Below are positions 32,301-42,497 of a stretch of 64,000 nucleotides of DNA, one piece after another. Made by a program: the position numbers and the translations under genes. Every line of letters starts with the position of its first letter. Positions within the stretch are counted from its first letter, which is position 1. Location: assembly GCA_030220185.1 (NCBI GenBank), contig JASPKZ010005705.1, forward strand, positions 1,723,501 through 1,787,500. Direction: 5' to 3'. This stretch comes from Diploptera punctata. Taxonomy: Eukaryota; Arthropoda; Insecta; Blattodea; Blaberidae. Under the pieces are notes generated by a model, which saw nothing but the letters and a program-made list of their open reading frames with translations, was not told where the DNA came from and did no database searches.

Positions 32301-32550
32301 TGAAACACACGAAACCCTGCTAATAAATAATATATTAAGTAATAATGAATACGATTAAATGCGTCTGGTAATCAAATTCCAATCCAACATTTGTCTTGTA
32401 GGGTGAGGAAAGACGGTAAAGCCTTTGTCAGCGTTGTCGATACCGGGATTTGAATCAGATCATTCCGAATGCACTGAATATTCTATAAGAGATATTAATT
32501 TACACCTTAAAGTGCGCCCAAATTAAATATTTTAATAATATATACATAGT

Positions 32551-32837
32551 TCACCGCTGTGGTCTCGAGGTAGCGTGCTGCTTTGTCACGCAGCGAGCCC
32601 GGGTTCGATTCCGGTCGGGACAGGCTCCTGGGGAGTTTCTTTCGGTGATTTCCCTCACTATAAGATAAATATCAGGAAGCTTAGGGCCCAACGGTCCCCG
32701 AAAATCATCCGGCCATCATCATCATCATCATCCTTATCATCATCATCATCAACCTTCTCTGGTGTGGAAAGCAACGGGAAGCTACCACACTTAAAATTCC
32801 CTAGTAAAGCTGCAAAGCATAGCATGAAACATGCCTA
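32551..32837 (+). mobile_element. tRNA-derived SINE (type B, tail 1), full length
   Basis: Head ccgctgtggtctcgaggtag, B box cccgggttcgattccgg, body ggcccaacggtccccgaaaa, a (catcat)n run, and tail gtgtggaaagcaacgggaag then gcaaagcatagcatg. One base is lost just after the B box. Confidence 0.85.
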
Positions 32838-33318
32838 ACCAACTAACTCACTGGCACTATTAAACCCGTAGGTTCATGGCCGCACGGACATACGCTCTCC
32901 ATATATCCCTATCCTGAGCCAATGTTTTCCAATCATCCCCTGTATAATCTACTTCCCTCAAATCATAGTTAATGTTATTCTCCCACCTCATTCTTGGTCT
33001 ACCAACTGGGCGTTTTCCCTCTGGTTTTCCTACAAGAAGCTTCTATGCACGTCCTTCATTCCCTATTCGTGCCACATGTCGTGCCCATCGCAGTCCACGC
33101 GACTTAACTGTTCTCATTATACTGCCCTCGGGCAGAATTACTAGATGTAGATAGATAGAGACATATATAATGAAGCTCACTGTTACGTAGTCTTCTTCAT
33201 TCGCCTGTCTGTTCATTTCACTTAGGTCCAAAAATGTTCCTAAGAACTTTATTCTCAAATACTGGTAATATGCTCTCCTCCCTTAAAGTAAGAGCCCATG
33301 TTTCGCTTCCATATAATA
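32838..33318 (-). mobile_element. RTE-like LINE 3' part with a foreign insert
   Basis: The minus strand matches 55.58-56.03 kb (gaacccgtaggttcatggcc to tgggctcttactttaaggg). Around 33118-33165 the usual ggcttcctataaagatcatg is replaced by ctgccctcgggcagaattac then tagatgtagatagatag, which resembles the end of a type B SINE. Confidence 0.75.
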
Positions 33319-33387
33319 TAAATAAATAAAAGTATACTAATGAAAATTCTCTTTTATAGAATCTGGTATTTCTACGTTATTTATCTA

Positions 33388-33465
33388 ATTAACTAACTTA
33401 GTGGCACCTTCGAACCCGTAGGTTAATGACCGCGCTGCCATACATTCCCATTCTGAGCTAATTAT
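33388..33465 (-). mobile_element. RTE-like LINE 3' end fragment
   Basis: ttcgaacccgtaggttaatg then accgcgctgccatacattcc; about 75 bp of the LINE end. Confidence 0.65.
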
Positions 33466-33479
33466 TATTAATAATAATA

Positions 33480-33570
33480 AACTATTGTTAGCCGAAATCA
33501 TTCTCCGTTCTCTGATCTATTTCTCAATGGAATTGACATTGAATCCCTGTGTTCATTTATCCGGAGAATA
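33480..33570 (-). mobile_element. LINE family D C-terminal fragment
   Basis: attctccgttctctgatcta and gtgttcatttatccgg correspond to the ...EDREWR... end seen at 12.43 and 51.36 kb. Confidence 0.4.
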
Positions 33571-33594
33571 TAAAAATGAGAATATAAAATTGTA

Positions 33595-33880
33595 TCTTAT
33601 TTTTTAGTCTGCTCAATTTTAAAATAATTGAAATATTGTAGGTGTTTCGGGACGTATCCCATCCTCAGCAGAAGGTTTTCCGCTACCGTTGACAGCAGTT
33701 TGATTTTAAATGAGAATGCGCTCAATACACAAAATCATATCTATACAACCATTACAAATCAGCCAGTAGCTGAATGCTAGCTGGACAGTAGCGAACATCC
33801 TTCTGTTGAGGATGTGACTGATCTCGAAAGGCCAACAGTGTTTTAATTATTTTAACAGTTGATGAGATTGCAAAATAAGG
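33595..33880. mobile_element. inverted pair of Penelope-like ends
   Basis: A minus-strand end (about 33595-33690; gctgaggatgggatacgtcc then cgaaacacc) faces a plus-strand end (about 33795-33880; gttgaggatgtgactgatct then cgaaaggcc). About 100 bp of unrelated spacer lies between. Both carry the core of the other PLE ends in this window. Confidence 0.5.
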
Positions 33881-33893
33881 TACAATTTTTATA

Positions 33894-34520
33894 CAATGTG
33901 TCTCTAAAGTCACTATCGATTTCCACTAAAACAACTATTTGTTTTCTTTCCTTTGCATACATTGTTAGCTCAGTGCAACATGTTTAGCACGGAAGAATTG
34001 TTACTATTGTTCGTGCACGGGTACACGGATTGTCATATGAAGACCCCAGAGCTGTAAACCAGCCCCAACAAAGGCACACATTCGTCTTCTTGTAAACAAA
34101 TTTAAGCGTACCGGCAGTGTGTGTGATGAGGCAAGTCTTGAACGACCACGCTATCAGCAGAAACAGTACAACAGGTTCAAATTGCCAGTGATAGCCCGAA
34201 CGCATCAACTCGACGCCTCAGAAGGAGTTGAAAGCCCCTCGCAACACAATGTGGAAAATTATTCGTTTCACTCTACCAAAACATCCTTATCACGTCTGCT
34301 TTATTTACGGAATCGTATCACAGAAGCAGCAGGATTTTTACGGTTTAAATATTAAGGTCTACATTTTGTTTCACAGCTGGAAATTGGAGTATTTGTTTTC
34401 CCCCATATGGCGGTCATGTAGAAAGGAAGGTAGAATATATGTAAAATTTCACAATAACATTGATTTTTTTAATCATTGCCTTCTTTCATTGAAATGGATA
34501 GTGACTTTAGAGATACCCTG
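33894..34520 (+). mobile_element. short mariner-like element with HTH remnant
   Basis: The inverted ends share tctctaaagtcactat (left caatgtgtctctaaag; right, reversed, cagggtatctctaaag). TA flanks the left side and ca the right. It is about 627 bp. Inside lies a decayed transposase N-terminal region; the catalytic part is absent. Confidence 0.6.
33980..34320 (+). pseudogene. transposase helix-turn-helix remnant
   Basis: From the atg at 33980 broken frames give MFSTEELLLLFVHGYTD, then RTGSVCDEASLERPR, then ETVQQVQIASDSPNASTRRL and NTMWKIIRFTLPKHPYH. The order (helix region, TGSV, SxxxSTRRL, TxWKIxR) matches the DUF4817/HTH N-terminus of mariner-like transposases. Stops and frame changes break it. 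No DDE motifs follow. Confidence 0.6.
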
Positions 34521-34524
34521 CAAT

Positions 34525-35510
34525 TTTATATTATAATTTTATATATTCACTGACTAACACCTCAATACAATTGTATCATGAACTTTATTAGAATTGATAT
34601 TTAGCCAGAATTTGGAACCACAATAATGAGGAAATGGTAGTCCGACACAGATATTCCAATACTTGCTGATACTATCTACTAACTTCATCTTGTTTAATAA
34701 CCTCTAATTTTGCACTGTGCGGTATACCTTTTTTTGCAGGGATTTTATTCTAAAGACTTAATTTTGGAAATGGTTTCATTAAGATATTTAAATATATTTG
34801 TTTTTTTTTCTACAGGGTTAACTGTGTGTTATTCACTGAAAATACTAAGAAAGTTTCACTCAGAACATGTTTCATAAAAGACGGATTGTAGGTAGTTTGT
34901 TAGTGAGTGGATTTCGAGTTACATATTTTTTGTTGAAGGGGCGAGGCGAGGTTAGGTCCATGTTAGCAGAACGCTCGGGGAATAAATGATAGACAGAGCT
35001 CGGTGTTTGGCGGCAATTTTTTTCTTCTTATTCTCCTTCTCTCACTAAGGAGAAAGACAAAAACACATCGTCTACACAGATGCTGTACCGTACTTCATCT
35101 TTTCCTGGAGGTGTGAGGTCATTCGATATCATGCTGCAAGGAGAAGCAAAAACCACATTTCAAATAAACACATCAACTGTTTTCTCGGAGGTCCGCCTCT
35201 CTAAATTAAATTTCAAAATTCTTGTCGTATGAAAGGCATTCTGCTTTCTAATCGAACAATCTAAGAGGATTTTTTTTTAATTCTTGATTTTCTATACGAA
35301 AATTAATTTAATGAGATTTTGTGGTCAGGCATAAAAGAAAGATTTTTTTTTCATCTTCCGTTTTAAAATTACTAGAACCTATCAAGTTTGTGTGAGAAGA
35401 AAACACAAAAATTGTTTATTATGTAGAACTAAGGAAATTATACATAGTATAAAATATGAGTTAACAGAAGAAAGATATATGGTTATATAGATACTATCTT
35501 ATAAGTAATG
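34525..35510. other. unassigned AT-rich DNA
   Basis: No repeat partner in the window and no convincing ORF. Short poly-T runs are present. Confidence 0.3.
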
Positions 35511-35880
35511 TTTATTTTAACATTTTATTTCAATTTTAAAATTTGTACTTTATAAAACAGTCGTCCTCAACTATAAGAAGTTCTGTTATAAACGTTGTTA
35601 TACTATTGAAATTCAAGACCTTTCAAAGACATGCTTCATCCTCAGGAATTCTTATGGTACTGAAATTATTTGTATATTTCATACAGAGTGCTTTGGTTGT
35701 TGCGTGGTTCTCATTAACATATTTTTATTTTTTGTTTCCTTGATAATTTCAATCTCTTTCAGGATATTGATTTTTTGTCTACTGTTTTCTTTGTGAATTA
35801 TTGTTTTTATCTATTTTGTTAAATCGATGGCCGGTTTCTGAAATGTGTTCAGCAAAAACAAAAAAACTAGAAGAGAGAGA
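35511..35880 (-). mobile_element. Penelope-like element 3' part, left arm of a palindrome
   Basis: The minus strand reads from the end of a GIY-YIG endonuclease domain (FAEHISETGHRFNKIDKNNN, stop after SQRKQ) into the terminal region with cctgaggatgaagcatgtct then ttgaaaggtc and gttgaggacgactgttttat. It is the mirror image of 35881-36240. H..xTGH is a conserved PLE endonuclease signature. Reverse transcriptase is absent. Confidence 0.7.
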
Positions 35881-36290
35881 GAGAAGAAACATCAAGTATG
35901 TTGAACACATTTCAGAAACCGGCCATACTGTAAATTTAACAAAACAGATAAAACGAGGTGAATAATACACAAAGAGAACAATATACAAAAATCAATATCC
36001 TGGAAGAGATTGGAATTATCAAGTAAGCAGGAAATAAAAATATGCTAAATGAGAACACACCCAACAACCAAAGCCCTCAAAATGAAATATAGGCCTACAA
36101 GTAATTTCAGTACCATAAGAATTCCTGAGGATGAAGCATGTTTTTGAAAGGCCTTGAATTTTAACAACAGAAGTTATTATAGTTGAGGACGACTGTTTTA
36201 TAAGGTACAAATTTTAAAATTGAAATAATTTTAACCTCAATAGTGTTCAAATATGATTATTAAAAGTATAAAATTGTATTTGTAATATTT
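35881..36290 (+). mobile_element. Penelope-like element 3' part, right arm of a palindrome
   Basis: The plus strand reads KYVEHISETGHTVNLTKQIK then stops, followed by the same downstream sequence as the left arm (ccataagaattcctgaggat, gaagcatgtttttgaaaggc, tagttgaggacgactg). Past the palindrome it continues with acctcaatagtgtt as at 60-118. A (ga)n run at 35872-35888 marks the joint. Confidence 0.7.
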
Positions 36291-36744
36291 TCTGACAATA
36301 AATTAAACTGCTTTTTAAAGTGGAAACTATCAGATTCTATAGTCTTAAGCCATCTTTCAGTGACGTTTATTATCCCGCGACGGTACCAGTCTCTAGTATT
36401 TATGCGAAGGATTCACCGAGACCCATTTCTACACGATTCAATGTTTTCAAAGTTTTCGAAATTTCACGCATCAAATCGGCCATGGATCGAAAAAATTGGT
36501 AATGTAAAGGCACAAGATCACGGCTATATTCTAGGTGTGCTAGCAGTTCGATTCTCCAAATTCATGAATGTTTGTTATGATTATTCTTGCAGTATGGGGT
36601 CCGGTAGTGTTTGAACCGTGACCCTGAAAATTTAATGAACTCATTTCATTTGTTAAAAATAAAGATCTACATCTACTGAATGCCCGTTTGAAATAAACTT
36701 CCAGTGAATCAAACCTTAAAATTCCACCAGAAACACATTACATT

Positions 36745-37115
36745 AAAAACCGACTTTACGTACTTACGACATGAGACAAGACAATAGAAGAATTGCAGAC
36801 AACGAATTTTATATAGATAAACATCACTAGAAGAGACCGCTTCAGGATCGAGGGCATCAGCAAGATAACGGGACTGAAAGACGTAGCAACATCATCGATG
36901 GGATTGAAATGGAAATGGGGGGCGGTCATGTGCTCCGAATGGAACCTAAAAAGTGGACTTATGCATTGACTATGTGGGAACCCAGACTAGGGAAAATGAA
37001 AGTTGGAAGAAAAAAAAAAGCGTTGGAGTGAAGTGTTTAAGTGTCATCTAGGAAAATTGTGGACTAGAATAGCGCAACACAGACAAGATTGGGAGCAGTC
37101 CATAAAAAGTGAAAG
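36745..37115 (+). mobile_element. decayed LINE ORF2 C-terminal fragment
   Basis: Broken frames give GHVLRMEPKKWTYALTMWEP and RLGKMKVGRKKKRWSEVFK then DWEQSIKSE, the RM...GRxKxRW...DW layout of RTE-like ORF2 tails. Confidence 0.5.
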
Positions 37116-37468
37116 TTATAGTCCCAAGGGGTTGGCTAACCCAGGGATGTAACTTAAGCCACCCTGCAGTCGCAGGAACCCCTTGCCCAAAATGGTATGA
37201 TTATGGGCTAATTTATAATTCTTAATTTGATATAAGGAACCTCGATCTCACCCAAAAAATAAAATAATCATTATTAACTTATTTAGGTCGTTTGAGCCTG
37301 TTCTTATGAGATCTCAAGATTGGTTGGTCAGTTCATCTTAATTTGGTCTCCCTATATCTCGACTTCCTTTAGGTTGATACTGTAAGCCTATTGCTAATTT
37401 AGGAAAGCGAGATGGGTGCACGCATTCTTTTGACATCTTGTAACCAACTGCTTTGATAATTCTGAATG
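37116..37468. other. unassigned DNA
   Basis: Nothing recognised. It contains a gccaccctgcagtcgcagga GC patch. Confidence 0.3.
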
Positions 37469-37470
37469 TC

Positions 37471-38224
37471 CTCCGCAATGTGGACTAGTGGTTATGATTC
37501 TTGCCTGTGGTCCCGAGGATCGAGGATTCAAACCCAGGCGGAATCGATGGATTTTTTAGAATGGAAAAATCCAACGGACAAGTCCTCCGGGCGGGACTTT
37601 AAACTGTGGGTCCCAACTCTGAAGATTTTCAGGCTCGTAAAAACCCCTTATGCCTGAATAAAAAGGCTTCTAAGCAAAATTTACCGACCTCATCATTCTA
37701 GCAATGCCTTAGTTGCCAACTAGATGTCTCATTGGGTCGGTATGTTGACCGCATACCATTCATGACATCTGTGGACAAATATGCGTAACTAAATTAACTT
37801 GGTCATCTCGTTGTACCGTGCTGCCTTATCAGCGGGCCCGGGTTCCATTCCCGGTCGGGACAAGTTTCCTGGGTGATGGGTTTTTTTTCGGGGATTTTCC
37901 TCACCTGTAAGACTAATGTCGGGAAATTTTAAGATCCAAACTTTCCCCGAACAACATTTGGCCATCATTATCATCATTAATATATTCATTAAGTTTAATA
38001 TTAAGGCCTCTCCTGGCGCATCATCATCATCATCTCCTGTCATATATCATCGGGGCAGCCTTCCAGGCGCCCCAACCCCAGAAGTGAGTTACTATAACGC
38101 CATGTCAGGATAGAATACCAGAATGTCGAAATGATAAGAGATGGCATTGAATATAAAAAAACTTGGTGTAGTAATTCCTAACAAAGGAGAGGCTAAGGCT
38201 CAACATTGGGCTATGCCATTATGG
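37471..38224 (+). mobile_element. tRNA-derived SINE (type A) split by another SINE
   Basis: Part 1 (37471-37802) has the head aatgtggactagtggttatg, B box gattcaaaccc and type A body to aaattaacttgg. Part 2 (38160-38224) resumes with aacttggtgtagtaattcc and ends ggctaaggctcaacattggg. The repeated aacttgg is the target duplication of the inserted SINE. Confidence 0.85.
37803..38159 (+). mobile_element. tRNA-derived SINE (type B, tail 2) inserted in type A
   Basis: The head is 5'-shortened (tcatctcgttgtaccgtgct), with B box cccgggttccattccc and body ttttttttcggggattttcc. Tail 2 follows (catatatcatcggggcagcc, agaagtgagttactataacg, gaatgtcgaaatgataagag) and poly-A. aacttgg flanks it at 37796-37802 and 38160-38166. 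Confidence 0.85.
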
Positions 38225-38518
38225 CCAGATCTCCTCTATAACTAGCGAACCCAGGGTCTCTTAAAAAAAAATATATACATGAGTTATCATTGTTAAGTTG
38301 TTTATAGTTGACACTAACAACACTGATCTACCAAAATGTTAAAGTTGCCTCTGTCCTTTACAAAAATAGTCAATTCCAACCAAATTGAGATCAAAGAAGA
38401 AAGCTATGACACCAGAATGTTTTTTGTTAGCTCTTGTTTCGAAGATATTTATATATGTATATGTACATGTGAAACTTTTCCCTTTGAAATGTTGTCTATT
38501 TAAATATTCTCTTGAGCG

Positions 38519-38542
38519 TTTTTTTTTTTTTTTTTTTTTTTC
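38519..38542. repeat. poly-T tract
   Basis: A run of 24 or so T at the 3' side of the minus-strand pseudogene; it could be a poly-A tail on that strand. Confidence 0.85.
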
Positions 38543-39060
38543 GTTTACAGTCTACTTCTGAGGCATCTCTCAACAATAGTCTGCAAGCATAGATGAGTTC
38601 TATTTGCCCTGATACCTTCTTTCTATTGCTGGAGTATATTGTTGAAAGTACTCTCCATGCTCGTGACTCAAAGAGTCAGAATTCCTTGGAAAGAAGTCGA
38701 GACGTAAGTTCAAAAAGTGGATCCTGGGCAACATATTACAACCTAGCTCTTGGTATGACCTCAGAAGTTCATTAACAGCTATATTGTAATTTTCAGATCT
38801 TTGATTTCCCAAGAAATTGTGAACAATATTTTTTTAAGGATTCCCAAGCTATTCTCTCTTTACCTTCAATTACCCTATAAAATATTCCATCCTTAAGCAG
38901 TTCTCGAATTTTCGGGTCATCAAATATTCCATCTTCTATCTTAATATAACTCAGATGTGGGAATTTTGTCTTCAAATATTTTAGCTGTGGAAATTTAACT
39001 TCAAACACCGAAAATGACTGCGAAAGAAGAGCAGCTAGGTCTTTGAGTACAAAAAGGATA
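38543..39060 (-). pseudogene. decayed copy of a multicopy arthropod protein
   Basis: The minus strand reads LKDLAALLSQSFSVFEVKFP, LKTKFPHLSYIKIEDGIFDD and DPKIRELLKDGIFYRV, then AWESLKK. A one-base slip in an A run near 38823 leads to NFLGNQRSENYNIAVNELLR, LGCNMLPRIHFLNLRLDFFP, ERRYQGK and SSMLADYC. The set NFLGNxRAENY, LGCxMSxKxHFL, FPxN and MLADYCW is familiar from large families of near-identical insect and spider proteins, probably transposon-borne. Two Trp codons (QGKW, DYCW) are now stops. The poly-T at 38519 suggests retroposition. Biochemical function is unknown. Confidence 0.6.
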
Positions 39061-39590
39061 TTTATGTAAACAAAATGGCTCCTCTAGAAACAAAATATTG
39101 TTAATTTATTTGTAACAAGAAAAAATTACCAACATTACAAAATTTCCCTCTATCATAAAATTAAATCCTGTTTTTCAAAGAGAATAAGAGCTAAGTAAAC
39201 ATTTTAAACGTCATATTCGTTTATTTCACATCTAAATCAACATGAATTAACTATGTTTAACTCGGATAGATTTTGAGTGTGGACCAGTGTAATTCAGAAA
39301 AAAAATCGGATATGGATATAGGATGCGGGATGGTTTCAGACCTGAATTAGGATTTGAACTAAACCCAACTATTAAGATCTAATGAACCCATTTTTCAAAA
39401 TAACTTTTATAGAATTATTATTTTTTTCTGGGAAAATTGCTGATTCTGTAAAAGTTAATTTTGGAAATATTCTGTTGAAATCGTTTTTGATCTTGCAGGT
39501 GAAATGAAGTCAATGTAATTAAGACTACTGCAACGCTCACGACAAATATCCGTAGATTGTCAGAGAAGAAAATGCGTTTTACTAGCACAC
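39061..39590. other. unassigned AT-rich DNA
   Basis: Nothing recognised. Confidence 0.3.
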
Positions 39591-39591
39591 C

Positions 39592-39800
39592 GCTTCATTA
39601 GACTCCCCGACACACAATTTAGACATCTGATCCAACCAACATATTGCCCTTTATATTCCTCTTCATCACACTACATATTACTCACTTTTTTCAGCTTTAT
39701 TTGCAAGAATGATCGAATTATCTTCGGTCCTATGTCAGAGACTACCAAACTATTTTTTTTTTCAAAAGCACACTTTAGAATTATTTAATAAATGGGAGAC
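39592..39800 (+). mobile_element. CR1/L2-type LINE fragment with one minisatellite unit
   Basis: It aligns with both flanks of the array at 759-1914: caccgcttcattagactccc, one unit-like segment (cacacaatttagacatctga then tccaaccaacatatt), gccctttatattcctcttca and the end of the reverse transcriptase (NYLRSYVRDYQT). It shows the state before expansion. Confidence 0.7.
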
Positions 39801-39954
39801 TAACTTGTGCATGTACGCGGAAGAAAATATATCTACGCCAAACACGTCATCAATGCCAACAGCCACATGTAAACAATAGAAAACACTTTTGCGATAGTTC
39901 GTAAAGAACGAAATCCAGCGAAGATAAACATATTAGAAGAAATTTTCTCATGGA

Positions 39955-40180
39955 ATTTCGACCAGTGTGGGACCACCCAGCATCGTGAAAAAAATTGGGT
40001 AGCTACAATAAGTAGCGGCTCCTGGCTGAGAAAAAAAAATGTATATATACCCCACATACTAACCACATGCCACCCTTATATTGGCAGAATGTTCGTCGTC
40101 TATACCTGTGACTACCATATGTAGATCTGATCATCCTTCTGGTAGGTCAAGGGCCTTCTAATCCTGTCGCACCATTGAGT
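39955..40180 (+). repeat. dispersed repeat shared with 51.60-51.79 kb
   Basis: gtagcggctcctggctgaga ... ggtaggtcaagggccttcta then atcctgtcgca matches gtagcagctccaggttgaga ... ggtgggtcaagggcctacta then ggactgtcgca. Possibly a SINE; class unknown. Confidence 0.45.
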
Positions 40181-40199
40181 TCTTTGGATAGGTAGAAAT

Positions 40200-40900
40200 T
40201 AATACGCAGGAGACAAAAAAAAAATATACTGTATGAGATGATAATGGATTGTAGGCAGACACAAAAAAAATACAAAGAGGACAGTATGAACTGCTGAATT
40301 TGCTGTGAAGGACCTGACATAGGGCAGAAATCCGTTTTCGCCACATAGGCTTACAATCTAGGGGAAATTGTCTCTATTTGAGAGAGAAAATAAAAGACAT
40401 TTGGTATCTTGAAAAAGTGTTGACAAGAGTCGAAATGGCACCGTTTAGCAAATGATGATGTGGATGACAGATACCTCTGTAAAAGGAACGATGTTTTCAG
40501 CATGGATAGTACCAGGAGGCTGTATGCATTGATTTTCTGGAGCGCAGTCGCATCTGTTTCCCCTCTCCTGCAGACACTCCTCCCAGGGTAGCCGGGATCC
40601 AGCGCCCTATTCGATTCCCGAACACATCAAATTCCCAAAATCACTTCAATATTAATAAATTATTACTTAATTATTTCCAATTACACGTATAAAATAATAT
40701 ACAACGAATAATCACAATCAAAATTCCCTGATATACTTTCCGTTGTTAAAATTATCTTAAAGTGTTTTCTTTTTAATACTAAATCTCTTTTCTAATATTT
40801 TTCTACATCTCCGTATCAAATTTCATTTCCAACTTGAGATGATCTCGCACTACATTTTTATGATAAATCACATTACTAAATCAAACTTCCTGTTTACTGC
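40200..40900. other. unassigned DNA
   Basis: A less AT-rich patch near 40530-40620 has no recognised identity. Confidence 0.3.
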
Positions 40901-40904
40901 ATAA

Positions 40905-41295
40905 ATCCTTAAAAATACATAACTTTCACAAAGTAAAATTACCATTACTTTTTAAATGAATAATAACAGTTACAAAATTAAAATTATAATATAAAATTGT
41001 TACCTTATAGGTTCGTTTCCTCAACTTTGTAAAGTATTAATTAGCTGTAGGCTTTCCGGAACTAGTTCCATCAGCAGCAGAAGGAGCAGGTGTATTTCAT
41101 TCAGGGTCAGTAGATGCAAACCTATATCCTGCTCCTTCTCCTTATGATTGGACTAGTCCCGAAAAGCCTACAAAGAATTAATACTTTACAAAGTTGAGGA
41201 GACAGACTTTTAAAGTAATAATTTTGTATAACGATTTTAATTTTGTGACTCAACGGAGTTTTATCATAAATTTTATTAATGTTAATAAATTATTT
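40905..41295. mobile_element. inverted pair of Penelope-like ends with hammerhead-like hairpins
   Basis: The left end (minus) runs from about 41090 down to 40905; the right end (plus) runs 41130-41295. Both contain ctgctcctt/aaggagcag joint sequence, the hairpin with actagt at its centre, cgaaa or ggaaa, caaagttgagga, and a ttttaattttgt(g/a)act AT-rich part. The spacer is about 45 bp. Confidence 0.6.
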
Positions 41296-42271
41296 GTAAG
41301 AAGTCCGTAGCCTAACTTCTTTCTATCAGCTGCCATTATTCTTTCCAGGAAAATAAATATTTTCTGTTCAAGTTAGGAGACTATACCTTATCCGCTCTTA
41401 GAATCGTCCTAACATAAACAAACGCCAATTGTATCATTCCGCCATTCGCACCACAATTACTGTCACATTCATAGGGAGCAACTGTGAATAATGCAAGACT
41501 CATTATCATTGAATGGGGTAGATTACAAGAAAGCTGGTGAGATTTTTCACTGAACTTGTGATATACATTTAAATAACTGTTATTTGACCACTAGTTAAAG
41601 ATTAAGATTTGCCAGACATGTGTTTTAAAAATTTAGATGGCGACACAACAACAGAAGACTGAACACCTTCAGCCATTTTGTTGAATCAGAATCGACTGAA
41701 GCACGACTCAAAGGCATCATCCATATGTAATAAGCTATTTTAAGTTGTAATTATTGATTAGGTATATTTTAAAATGTTTTCTATGTTTTGAATATTATTA
41801 TTTTCATTCACGAAGAATAACAAGTATATCCAGAGGACATATTTTTAATTTAATAAAGGGAATTACTTTTTAGCGTACTTATTGCTTCTATATCGTATGC
41901 CGGTGTCCATAACCAATGAAGAGCGAGCAGGTCACATGGTTTTGTTTTAAGGAGGCTCACTTTAAGAGCGGATGGCCTTTAGTGAAGGCATTTGATTGGA
42001 GTGTAAGTAGTGCATGGATTGGATACATTGAAATAAGACGTTTGAGAAGAGAAAACTACAAGCAGTAAGAATAAGCAAATGGAGAAAAATGGAACATCTT
42101 AAGTGGATAGATAAAATAAGAAACAAAATTTTACTAAGAACGTGGATGAAAGAATAGTGGAAGTGACAAAGAATTAGACTAGGCCATCAGCTAAAATAAC
42201 CGTGTGAAAAATTATGTAATTTGAAGGGACAACTGACGGATTATATGCTCGGGATAGAATGTATAAGAGTA

Positions 42272-42455
42272 TAACAAACTCATTGGCACGATTGAACCCG
42301 GAGGTTCATGGCCGCGCGGATATTAACTCTCCATCCATCCTTATACTGAGCTAATAGTTTCCAATAACTCCATATATCATTATCTTTCCTCAAACCATGC
42401 TAAATGTTATTCTCCTGCTTCAGGAGTTTTCCCTCTGGTTTCCCTACAATACATT
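42272..42455 (-). mobile_element. RTE-like LINE 3' end fragment
   Basis: ttgaacccggaggttcatgg then ccgcgcggatattaactctcc, to ggagttttccctctggtttc, on the minus strand. Confidence 0.7.
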
Positions 42456-42497
42456 TCCATATAACTCTTTCACAAACCTATTATTCTCCCAGTTATA

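Noticed and set aside
34119..34536. Two overlapping plus frames as host genes
   Set aside because: They are frame-shifted pieces of a mariner-like HTH region inside a short TIR element.
41000..41230. Confident hammerhead ribozyme annotation
   Set aside because: The core is only partly matched (one conserved A is replaced) and stems I and III were not established by eye.
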